Source: a bacterium (GTDB lineage: Bacteria > Patescibacteriota > Minisyncoccia > UBA6257). Taken from it: 5,046 nucleotides of DNA. The notes under the pieces were generated by a model. The model was not told the DNA's origin and ran no database searches. It saw only the letters and a list, made by a program, of their open reading frames with translations. Position numbers and translations under genes: made by a program. How positions within the stretch are numbered: the first letter of the stretch is position 1; every line of letters starts with the position of its first letter. Below, in pieces: positions 1 through 4,539 of this stretch. Location: NCBI GenBank assembly GCA_021162155.1, contig JAGGZF010000046.1, positions 1 to 5,046 on the forward strand, given 5' to 3'.

Positions 1-5
1 AGATG

Positions 6-31
6 AGCCGGCTAATATAGCCGGCTTTTTT
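6..31 (+). terminator. Rho-independent terminator of an upstream gene
   Basis: A 9-bp GC-rich stem (6-14 pairs with 18-26, core AGCCGGC/GCCGGCT) closes a tiny ATA loop and runs directly into six T's (26-31). It must end transcription of a gene lying to the left of the window, because no coding region of useful length precedes it here. The promoter of the next gene starts almost immediately afterwards. Confidence 0.85.
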
Positions 32-45
32 CTATTGACTCCTTA

Positions 46-54
46 TGTTATAAT
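46..54 (+). promoter_or_regulatory. Extended -10 promoter for the ATP-cone gene
   Basis: TGTTATAAT is a perfect TATAAT hexamer (49-54) preceded by the TGn extension typical of extended -10 promoters. A TTGACT at 35-40 is only 8 bp upstream, too close to act as the matching -35. At 17-bp spacing the -35 position falls in the terminator T-tract. A start near 61 gives a leader of about 30 nt without a Shine-Dalgarno site. Confidence 0.6.
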
Positions 55-90
55 AGAGAAGGTCGCAAAAACTAAATACTCAACAAAACT

Positions 91-369
91 ATGGCCAATC
101 AAGTAATAAAGAAAAGTGGTTCCCAAGAACCATTTAGTGAAGAAAAAATCAAGAATTCTATAAAAGCAGCCTGCAAAGATGCGGGGCTAGATGAAGCCAA
201 GCAGAACGAATTAGCAGAAAGCATTACCCAAAAGGTATTAGAAATGATAAAAGATAAAGACACAGTTACTGCTTTAGAAATAAGAGAAAAGGTATTAGGA
301 GAGTTAGATATAATGGCTCCTTCAGCAGCAGCGGCTTGGAGAAATTATGAAACCACCAAAGCCAAATAA
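91..369 (+). CDS. Free-standing ATP-cone domain protein
   Basis: The 92-residue product is almost entirely one ATP-cone domain, the nucleotide-binding regulatory module found at the N-terminus of ribonucleotide reductases and in NrdR. The family pattern is visible: a VIKKSG opening strand (residues 5-10), EPFSEEKIKNSI (13-24), an alanine-rich helix, and a closing Trp/Tyr segment near AAAWRNYE (80-87). There is no catalytic domain and no NrdR zinc ribbon. By family knowledge it may bind ATP or dATP and act on a partner in trans, possibly ribonucleotide reductase, but no partner gene is visible here. It has its own promoter and a strong terminator, so it is monocistronic. The ATG lies about 30 nt after the predicted transcript start and has no Shine-Dalgarno site. 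Confidence 0.85.
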   Translation: MANQVIKKSGSQEPFSEEKIKNSIKAACKDAGLDEAKQNELAESITQKVLEMIKDKDTVTALEIREKVLGELDIMAPSAAAAWRNYETTKAK

Positions 370-395
370 TCTGGAATTTTCTGCTGTTTAAGAAT

Positions 396-434
396 AAAAC
401 CACCAAGAGAGTTTCTTTTCTTGGTGGTTTTACT
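396..434 (+). terminator. Terminator after the ATP-cone gene
   Basis: A 13-bp perfect stem (396-408 pairs with 419-431; core ACCACCAAGA/TCTTGGTGGT) has a 10-nt loop. Its 3' arm ends in TTTT, followed by more T-rich sequence. The 5' arm begins with AAAA, so the element could also work in the opposite direction. It separates the ATP-cone gene from prmC. Confidence 0.9.
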
Positions 435-442
435 TTATAAAA

Positions 443-470
443 TTTTTATAGTATAAAACTTTATTATAAT
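443..470 (+). promoter_or_regulatory. Promoter for prmC (perfect -10, poor -35)
   Basis: TATAAT at 465-470 is a perfect -10. The -35 position (around 443-448, TTTTTA at 16-bp spacing) is only T-rich. A start near 477 leaves a leader of about 11 nt before the ATG at 488, which is close to leaderless. Confidence 0.5.
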
Positions 471-487
471 ACAAGAACAACTCAAGT

Positions 488-1243
488 ATGAAAAATTATC
501 TTTCTAGAGCCCGAGAATGGCTTTTACAAGAAAAATATCAGGGAAGGACCAATTCCCAATATTTTAATGATTTAGAAAGAATCAAAAAAGGAGAACCGTT
601 AGATTATATTATCGGCTTCAAAAAGTTTTTAGATTGTCATATAGACCTTTCTCAAAAACCTTTTATTCCCAGAGAAGAAACGGAATATTGGACAGAAAAA
701 GCCATAGAAATAATCAAGAAAGAAAACACTAAAAATAATTTAAAAATATTGGATATATTCGCCGGTTCTGGATGTATAGGCATATCTATCCTAAAACACA
801 TTCCCCAATCTAAAGTGGTATTCGCGGATAAATATACCAGAAGTATTAAACAAATAAAGTTGAACATAAAATTAAATAAAATATCCCCTTCAAGATATCG
901 AGTAATTCAATCGGATGTCTTTGATAACATTAAAGGAAAATTTGATTACATTTTCGCAAACCCCCCTTATATCTCAAAAGAGAAAGCGTATAGAGTAAAA
1001 GAGAGTGTTCTGCAGTGGGAACCACAAAATGCTCTTTGGGGTGATAAGGATGGATTATTTTACATCAAGAAGTTACTACAGCAAGCAAGTAATTATCTAA
1101 AAGTACAAGGAAAAATTTTCTTAGAGTTTGATGATTATCAAAAAAAGGCAATAGAAAAAATTATAAAACAATTAAATTATTCTTTTTATGTCTTTCACAA
1201 GGACCAATTCAAGCGCTGGCGTTGGATGGAAGTCGTAAAATAG
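488..1243 (+). CDS. prmC: PrmC/HemK-like protein-(glutamine-N5) methyltransferase
   Basis: This 251-residue SAM-dependent methyltransferase matches the PrmC (HemK) family, which methylates the glutamine of the GGQ loop in release factors RF1 and RF2. A short helical N-terminal domain contains GEPLDYIIG (35-43). The linker has PREETE (61-66), like the family's PRpeTE. The SAM-binding glycine motif is DIFAGSGCIG (89-98), the substrate-binding NPPY is at 158-161, and the family's EP..AL..G..GL block appears as WEPQNALWGDKDGL (177-190). It is shorter than the usual 270-290 residues, mainly in the N-terminal domain. The start at 488 is supported by the predicted transcript start only about 11 nt upstream. 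No Shine-Dalgarno site is seen. PrmB (ribosomal protein uL3 methylase) is a related alternative, but the whole layout fits PrmC better. Confidence 0.85.
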   Translation: MKNYLSRAREWLLQEKYQGRTNSQYFNDLERIKKGEPLDYIIGFKKFLDCHIDLSQKPFIPREETEYWTEKAIEIIKKENTKNNLKILDIFAGSGCIGISILKHIPQSKVVFADKYTRSIKQIKLNIKLNKISPSRYRVIQSDVFDNIKGKFDYIFANPPYISKEKAYRVKESVLQWEPQNALWGDKDGLFYIKKLLQQASNYLKVQGKIFLEFDDYQKKAIEKIIKQLNYSFYVFHKDQFKRWRWMEVVK

Positions 1244-1264
1244 CCAATTTTACCCCTCATAAAG

Positions 1265-1273
1265 TTATCCACA
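1265..1273 (+). promoter_or_regulatory. Perfect DnaA box
   Basis: TTATCCACA is identical to the strongest E. coli DnaA-box consensus. It ends 8 bp before the -35 hexamer of the next promoter, a position where bound DnaA-ATP could affect transcription. It is a single site and I found no second clear box in the window, so this does not look like an origin. A perfect 9-mer on either strand is expected by chance at only a few percent in 5 kb, so binding is plausible but unproven. Confidence 0.45.
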
Positions 1274-1281
1274 ATAAGCAC

Positions 1282-1309
1282 TTGACAAGAAAAATAATTT
1301 TGCTAAAAT
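1282..1309 (+). promoter_or_regulatory. Near-consensus sigma70-type promoter for the twin-hairpin RNA
   Basis: A perfect -35 TTGACA (1282-1287), a 16-bp spacer and a -10 TAAAAT (1304-1309) preceded by a TGC extension (1301-1303) make this the best promoter in the window. Transcription should begin around 1314-1316, exactly where the first hairpin begins. Confidence 0.8.
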
Positions 1310-1315
1310 AGAGAT

Positions 1316-1401
1316 GGTGTTAGTTGGGAGCCGCAAGGCGACTAACTAACACCACTGCTGCCTCTTCAAAGCCGCAAGGTAGAGAAGAGGCAGCATTTTT
1401 T
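1316..1401 (+). ncRNA. Unrecognised twin-hairpin small RNA
   Basis: About 86 nt lie between a strong promoter and a terminator and fold into two adjacent hairpins separated by one base (C1355). In hairpin 1, 1315-1332 pairs with 1337-1354: 11 Watson-Crick pairs, a G.U and a G-C, then tandem G.A/A.G mismatches (G1328.A1341, A1329.G1340), then GCC/GGC capped by a GCAA tetraloop. In hairpin 2, 1356-1373 pairs with 1378-1395: 12 bp, a symmetric 3x3 purine loop (AAA/AGA), a G.U plus CC/GG, and again GCAA. The two stems differ in sequence, but both tips carry AGCCGCAAGG. Both hairpins have the same architecture and length: 18 positions per arm, 3-bp tip, 4-nt loop. Hairpin 2 also acts as the terminator. 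I cannot match it to a known RNA family. It could be a stand-alone sRNA, or a leader for pcm if termination is conditional. A start at A1314 would instead create a leaderless 11-codon ORF (1314-1349). Confidence 0.65.
1356..1401 (+). terminator. Terminator formed by hairpin 2 of the small RNA
   Basis: Twelve perfect base pairs (1356-1367 with 1384-1395) are followed at once by TTTTTT (1396-1401). This would end the small RNA and largely insulate pcm from the promoter at 1282-1309, unless read-through is regulated. Confidence 0.85.
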
Positions 1402-1402
1402 A

Positions 1403-1408
1403 TATAAT
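1403..1408 (+). promoter_or_regulatory. Possible -10 element for pcm
   Basis: TATAAT follows directly on the terminator T-tract, repeating the terminator-then-promoter layout at the left end of the window. There is no recognisable -35, because that position falls inside the 3' arm of hairpin 2. A start near 1415 would give a leader of about 49 nt, with an AT-rich inverted repeat AGATTTA-AA-TAAATCT at 1435-1450 that could be a weak hairpin or an operator. Confidence 0.35.
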
Positions 1409-1463
1409 ATATGAGTTATATGAAGAGAGTAATTAGATTTAAATAAATCTCTCAATACTAAAG

Positions 1464-2093
1464 ATGACAATAAGACCGACTTTAGAAAATCTAATAAATA
1501 AACTCCGCTCAAATAATTGGCTTAAAACCCCTCTTATCGTAGATGCTTTTCTTAAAATCAAAAGAGAAGATTTTGTTCCTGATGATGAAAAAGAAATAGC
1601 GTATTTAGATACTGCTCTACCTATCGGTTATAATCAAACCATTTCTCAGCCATCAGTAGTGGCGTTTATGTTGGAGTTACTCCAGCCACACCCGGGAGAA
1701 AAGATATTAGATGTTGGAGCCGGTTCGGGTTGGACTGCGGCTTTATTGGGTTATTGTGTTCAGCCACAGGGAAAAGTAATTGCTCTAGATATTATCAAAG
1801 AGTTAGTAGAGTGGGGAAGAGGTAATGTTTCTAAATACAACTTTATTAAGAGCAGAGTAGTGCAATATATCTGCGCTGATGGGAAAAACGGTTATCCCAA
1901 GGAGGCACCATTTGATAAGATACTTGTTTCTGCCGGCACTTCAGAAGTTCCTTTAGCGCTGAAACAACAATTAAAAATAGGAGGAAAAATGGTTATTCCT
2001 ATATACGAATCTTTAGTTGAAATCCGAAAAATTGATAATAATAATTTCCGAACTAAAGAATACCCCGGTTTTGTATTTGTTCCTTTAGTATAA
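1464..2093 (+). CDS. pcm: Protein-L-isoaspartate O-methyltransferase
   Basis: The 209-residue product is a PCMT: it uses SAM to methylate isoaspartyl residues in aged proteins so that they revert to aspartate. The signatures are in order: ALPIGYNQTISQPSVVAFML (51-70, the family's substrate and SAM block), the SAM-binding loop LDVGAGSGW (82-90), the acidic strand GKVIALD (103-109), ADGKNGYP (138-145), APFDKILVSAG (148-158) and LKIGGKMVIPI (170-180). Its length matches the usual 205-215 residues. No Shine-Dalgarno site precedes the ATG. The expected N-terminal helix is present without extension, so this start is sensible. It lies 62 bp after the small-RNA terminator and may be monocistronic. 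The window therefore has two protein methyltransferases (PrmC and this) flanking the small RNA. Confidence 0.93.
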   Translation: MTIRPTLENLINKLRSNNWLKTPLIVDAFLKIKREDFVPDDEKEIAYLDTALPIGYNQTISQPSVVAFMLELLQPHPGEKILDVGAGSGWTAALLGYCVQPQGKVIALDIIKELVEWGRGNVSKYNFIKSRVVQYICADGKNGYPKEAPFDKILVSAGTSEVPLALKQQLKIGGKMVIPIYESLVEIRKIDNNNFRTKEYPGFVFVPLV

Positions 2094-2095
2094 AT

Positions 2096-2124
2096 TTGAC
2101 TTAATGCAATAAAGAGAGTAAACT
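2096..2124 (+). promoter_or_regulatory. Promoter for the RRM gene
   Basis: TTGACT (2096-2101, 5 of 6 matches) is separated by exactly 17 bp from TAAACT (2119-2124, 4 of 6 matches). It begins 2 bp after the pcm stop codon. The start is predicted near 2131, giving an 86-nt leader. Confidence 0.55.
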
Positions 2125-2130
2125 TTAAAA

Positions 2131-2216
2131 GACGCTTAGCGTTGTACTCCCTCAATCTACTCCTTTTAGTGAGTAAGGAATCAGAGGAGTAGGTCGTAAA
2201 ATAGCGAAAAACAACG
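2131..2216 (+). promoter_or_regulatory. Structured 5' leader of the RRM gene with competing hairpins
   Basis: The leader opens with a small hairpin, GACGC-TTA-GCGTT (2131-2143). It then contains two copies of TACTCC (2145-2150, 2158-2163) and two copies of GAGTA (2171-2175, 2187-2191), which can pair in different combinations. The best is an 8-bp perfect stem, CTACTCCT (2157-2164) with AGGAGTAG (2185-2192). TCCTT (2161-2165) can instead pair with AAGGA (2175-2179), and the two cannot form together. The only Shine-Dalgarno-like AGGAG (2185-2189) lies in the long stem, but it is 27 nt before the ATG, too far for normal use. The layout suggests post-transcriptional control, for example by temperature or by the RNA-binding product itself; this is inference. 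Confidence 0.45.
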
Positions 2217-2498
2217 ATGAATACGCGATTATATGTAGGAAGTCTTTCTTATGACACTACAGAAGAATCCTTGAAAGATTTTTTCTCTCAAGCAGGAACT
2301 GTTAATTCGGTCTCCATCATCACAGATAAATATTCCGGGCGATCTAAGGGTTTTGGTTTCGTAGATATGTCTACTGAAGAAGAAGCGCAAAAAGCAATAG
2401 AAACCCTTAACGGAAAAGAATTAGATGGAAGAACTATCATAGTAGATGAAGCTAGACCAATGAAAAAATCTCCTTCGGGAAGATTCGGTAGAAGATAA
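2217..2498 (+). CDS. Single-RRM RNA-binding protein
   Basis: The 93-residue protein is one RNA recognition motif. RNP2 is LYVGSL (5-10) and RNP1 is KGFGFVDM (44-51), with the aromatic residues Y6, F46 and F48 that stack on RNA bases. The beta-alpha-beta-beta-alpha-beta order is complete, ending at GRTIIVDEARP (71-81). A short basic tail (K83, K84, R89, R92, R93) probably adds RNA affinity. This is the bacterial type known from cyanobacterial cold-inducible Rbp proteins, which are small, single-domain and basic-tailed, and bind single-stranded RNA in the cytoplasm. It has its own promoter, a long structured leader and a strong terminator, so it is monocistronic and probably controlled at the leader. 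The RNA target cannot be told from sequence. Confidence 0.95.
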   Translation: MNTRLYVGSLSYDTTEESLKDFFSQAGTVNSVSIITDKYSGRSKGFGFVDMSTEEEAQKAIETLNGKELDGRTIIVDEARPMKKSPSGRFGRR

Positions 2499-2510
2499 AA
2501 CTTCCACAAA

Positions 2511-2542
2511 TTAAAAACAGGGGCAAAAGCCCCTGTTTTTAA
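2511..2542 (+). terminator. Terminator of the RRM gene
   Basis: A 14-bp perfect stem (2511-2524 with 2529-2542; core ACAGGGGC/GCCCCTGT) has an AAAA loop and a 5-T run in the 3' arm. The A-tract on the 5' side makes it potentially bidirectional. It separates the RRM gene from the four-gene operon. Confidence 0.93.
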
Positions 2543-2568
2543 TTTCTCTTTTCCTAATCTAATGCTAT

Positions 2569-2597
2569 TTGCTGAAAAATAGTTAGAGAGTTATAAT
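2569..2597 (+). promoter_or_regulatory. Promoter of the udg-ychF-acyP operon
   Basis: TTGCTG (2569-2574, 3 of 6 matches) is followed after 17 bp by a perfect TATAAT (2592-2597). The start would be near 2604, giving a leader of about 21 nt. A second possible -10, TATACT (2607-2612), lies closer to the gene. No other convincing promoter is seen before 4520, so the following genes probably depend on this one. Confidence 0.55.
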
Positions 2598-2624
2598 GAT
2601 TAAAATTATACTTTAGAGAAAGGT

Positions 2625-3218
2625 ATGAACAAACAGGAAAAAGAGAAGGAAATGGAGAAAATTAAAAAAGAAATACAACTCTGTTCTAAGTGTCCATTAT
2701 CCCAAAGTAGAACTAATTCTGTAGTAGGAGAGGGTAACTTATCAGCCACTGTGATGTTTATAGGAGAAGCACCCGGATTTAACGAAGACCAGACCGGACA
2801 CCCTTTTTGCGGAGCAGCGGGAAAGGTATTAGATGAATTGTTGCAATCAGTAAATTTACTCAGAAAAGACATTTATATAACTAACATTCTAAAGTGTCGC
2901 CCCCCTCAGAATAGAGACCCTCTTCCAGAAGAAATAAAAGCATGCGCTCCTTATCTTAATAAGCAAATAGAAATTATTCAGCCAAAGATTATCTGTAGTT
3001 TAGGAAATTACGCAACTAAATTTATTTTAGAAAAATACGGATTAAAAGAGCAAATTCAAGGTATTAGCAAGATACACGGCAAAATTTTCACAATCAACAC
3101 CCTCTGGAATGATTTATTTATTGTCCCCTTATACCATCCAGCAGTAGCCACTTATAATCCTCTAATGAAAAAAATTCTCTTGCAGGATTTTCAAATTATT
3201 AAAAAAATACTCTCTTAA
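2625..3218 (+). CDS. Family 4 (Fe-S) uracil-DNA glycosylase
   Basis: This 197-residue enzyme removes uracil from DNA to start base-excision repair. It belongs to the 4Fe-4S UDG family (family 4, UDGa). The four cluster cysteines are visible: C20 and C23 in LCSKCPLS, C91 in ILKCRPPQNRDP, and C107. Motif A is GEAPGFNEDQTGHPF (47-61). The C-terminal active-site motif is YHPA (170-173). SLGNYAT (125-131) matches the conserved core strand. Length is typical. Another ATG at codon 10 (2652) would place CxxC about as far from the N-terminus as in many homologues, so the true start may be 27 nt downstream. The sequence AGAAAGGT touches the first ATG with no useful spacing. It is the first gene of the operon and lies 11 nt before ychF. 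Confidence 0.95.
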   Translation: MNKQEKEKEMEKIKKEIQLCSKCPLSQSRTNSVVGEGNLSATVMFIGEAPGFNEDQTGHPFCGAAGKVLDELLQSVNLLRKDIYITNILKCRPPQNRDPLPEEIKACAPYLNKQIEIIQPKIICSLGNYATKFILEKYGLKEQIQGISKIHGKIFTINTLWNDLFIVPLYHPAVATYNPLMKKILLQDFQIIKKILS

Positions 3219-3229
3219 ATTACTTCTTT

Positions 3230-4243
3230 ATGAAACTTTCTTTAGGAATAATAGGACTACCTAATGTAGGGAAATCTACTCTCTTTAAGGCGTTAACTAA
3301 ACAAGAGGTAAATATCGCTAATTATCCCTTTACCACTATAGATCCTAATGTGGCAGTAGTTCCTGTAGAAGACGAAAGATTAGAAAAGGTAGCGGCTTTA
3401 TCCCATCCGGAGAAAATTCTACCCGCTGTGATAGAGTTCGTAGATATCGCTGGATTAGTTAAAGGAGCCAATAGAGGAGAGGGTTTAGGTAATCAATTCT
3501 TAGCCCAGATTCGAGAAACTAATGCCATCATCCAAGTAGTCCGTTGTTTTGAAAATTCTGATGTGGCTCATTTAGAAGGTAACATTAATCCCCTTAGAGA
3601 TATAGACATTATAAATACAGAGTTAATTCTTAAAGATTTAGAAACAATCCAGAAAAGAAAAGAAAAAATAAAAAGAGAAGCCCAGTCGGGCAATAAAGAA
3701 TTAAAGTCAGAATTTAATTTATTAGAGAAAATAGAAAAAATACTAAACTCTGGGAAACTCTTGGTTTCAGAACTATCAGAACAAGAAATAAATGACCCAA
3801 TCCTCAAAAATCTTTTTCTGCTTACCGCTAAAAAACAAATTTATCTCTTAAATGGACCACAGCAGTCAATAAGTTCGGAACTGATTAAAAAAATAGAATC
3901 GCTAAAATCAGAATTTTTTGTTGCGAATTTGTCCCAAAATCCCCAATTAACTCCTCTAATTAAAAAGGCCTACCAAACACTAAACCTTATTACTTTCTTC
4001 ACCATAGTAGGAGAAAAAGAAGCACGAGCGTGGGCGCTTAAAAAGGGCACTCCAATGATAGAAGCAGCCGGTATAATTCATTCTGATTTTCAAGAAAAAT
4101 TCATTAAAGCCGAAGTAATAAACTGGCAGAAATTATTAGAGGCCGGAGGGTGGCATAAAGCCCGGGAAAAGGGATGGATAGCCACAGAAGGCAAAGATTA
4201 TCTGGTCCAAGACGGAGATGTGGTAGTAATAAAGCATAGATAA
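3230..4243 (+). CDS. ychF: YchF/OLA1-family NTPase, shortened
   Basis: YchF is a ribosome-associated Obg-family P-loop ATPase/GTPase linked to translation and stress control. Visible motifs are the G1 loop GLPNVGKST (9-17), the switch I region YPFTTIDPNV (32-41), G3 DIAGLVKGA (72-80) and the RGEGLGNQFL segment (82-91). A charged helical hairpin follows (about 130-195). The C-terminal TGS domain (about 250-337) has TLNLITFFT (250-258), RAWALKKGT (266-274), AAGIIHSDF (279-287) and GKDYLVQDGDVV (321-332). Two things are odd. It has 337 residues rather than about 363. The usual G4 region YvaNvdE appears as YLLNGPQ (205-211), so the specificity glutamate is missing. The segment after it, normally holding the G5-like SA..E and a leucine-rich helix, is cut by roughly 25 residues. 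Both ends are intact and the frame is open, so this is a variant rather than a broken gene. Confidence 0.97.
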   Translation: MKLSLGIIGLPNVGKSTLFKALTKQEVNIANYPFTTIDPNVAVVPVEDERLEKVAALSHPEKILPAVIEFVDIAGLVKGANRGEGLGNQFLAQIRETNAIIQVVRCFENSDVAHLEGNINPLRDIDIINTELILKDLETIQKRKEKIKREAQSGNKELKSEFNLLEKIEKILNSGKLLVSELSEQEINDPILKNLFLLTAKKQIYLLNGPQQSISSELIKKIESLKSEFFVANLSQNPQLTPLIKKAYQTLNLITFFTIVGEKEARAWALKKGTPMIEAAGIIHSDFQEKFIKAEVINWQKLLEAGGWHKAREKGWIATEGKDYLVQDGDVVVIKHR

Positions 4244-4253
4244 AGCAAAGACA

Positions 4254-4520
4254 ATGAGAAAAAGAATTACTTTCAAGGGGAAGGTTCAGGGAGTAGGGTT
4301 TCGAATTACTACATTCACTATAGCCCACAAATTAGGAATTCGGGGCTGGGTAAGAAATAATTCTGACGGCTCTGTAACTATGGTAGTAGAAGGACTACCC
4401 GAAAAGATAAATCAACTAGAAGAAGAATTAGAAACGAAGTTTTCAGGTTATATCTCTCAAAAAGAAGAACTGGAAGAAACAACAAATGAAAAATTAACTG
4501 ATTTCAGAATTTTGTATTAG
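4254..4520 (+). CDS. acyP: Acylphosphatase
   Basis: The 88-residue protein hydrolyses acylphosphates (carboxyl-phosphate anhydrides) such as acetyl phosphate. The signature GKVQGVGFR (9-17) carries the phosphate-binding loop and the catalytic Arg17. GWVRNNSDGSV (31-41) supplies the catalytic Asn35. The Arg-Asn spacing of 18 equals that of the well-studied vertebrate enzyme (R23/N41). Length is typical. The start lies 10 nt after the ychF stop with no Shine-Dalgarno site, so translational coupling or read-through within the operon is likely. The cellular substrate is not known for most bacteria and nothing here settles it. Confidence 0.95.
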   Translation: MRKRITFKGKVQGVGFRITTFTIAHKLGIRGWVRNNSDGSVTMVVEGLPEKINQLEEELETKFSGYISQKEELEETTNEKLTDFRILY

Positions 4521-4536
4521 TTTTTATAGTTTTTAT
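4519..4536 (+). repeat. Tandem 9-bp repeat AGTTTTTAT x2
   Basis: Two exact copies (4519-4527, 4528-4536) overlap the acyP stop and fill the gap before the next ATG. The junction also makes a TATAAT (4534-4539) touching the ATG at 4540. As a -10 it would start RNA inside the next gene, so I do not call it a promoter. Confidence 0.5.
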
Positions 4537-4539
4537 AAT

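Noticed and set aside
35..40. TTGACT as the -35 of the first gene
   Set aside because: It is only 8 bp from the TATAAT, far from the 16-18 bp needed; the TGn extension explains promoter function better.
652..867. - strand ORFs opposite prmC, pcm, the RRM gene, udg, ychF and the last gene
   Set aside because: Each lies inside a well-supported + strand gene and encodes low-complexity Ser/Phe/Leu-rich sequence typical of antisense shadows.
1312..1321. GATGGTGTT resembles the start of the fluoride (crcB) riboswitch
   Set aside because: The rest of the consensus, including the pseudoknot segment and the 3' CTGATG block, is absent. The bases are fully used in the long hairpin 1 stem, and no crcB or fluoride-related gene follows.
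2169..2192. GTG-started 7-codon leader peptide in the RRM leader
   Set aside because: It is very short, has a non-ATG start, no ribosome signal and no informative codon run; the pairing potential of the same bases is a simpler explanation.
1232..2205. 13-bp direct repeat GTCGTAAAATAGC (1232-1244 and 2193-2205)
   Set aside because: One copy includes the prmC stop codon and the other lies in the RRM leader. A 13-mer match is not rare in 5 kb of AT-rich sequence, and there are no flanking repeat features or insertion between.
4534..4539. TATAAT directly before the last + strand gene as a promoter
   Set aside because: RNA would begin after the ATG, and the hexamer arises from the AGTTTTTAT repeat; co-transcription with acyP is more likely.
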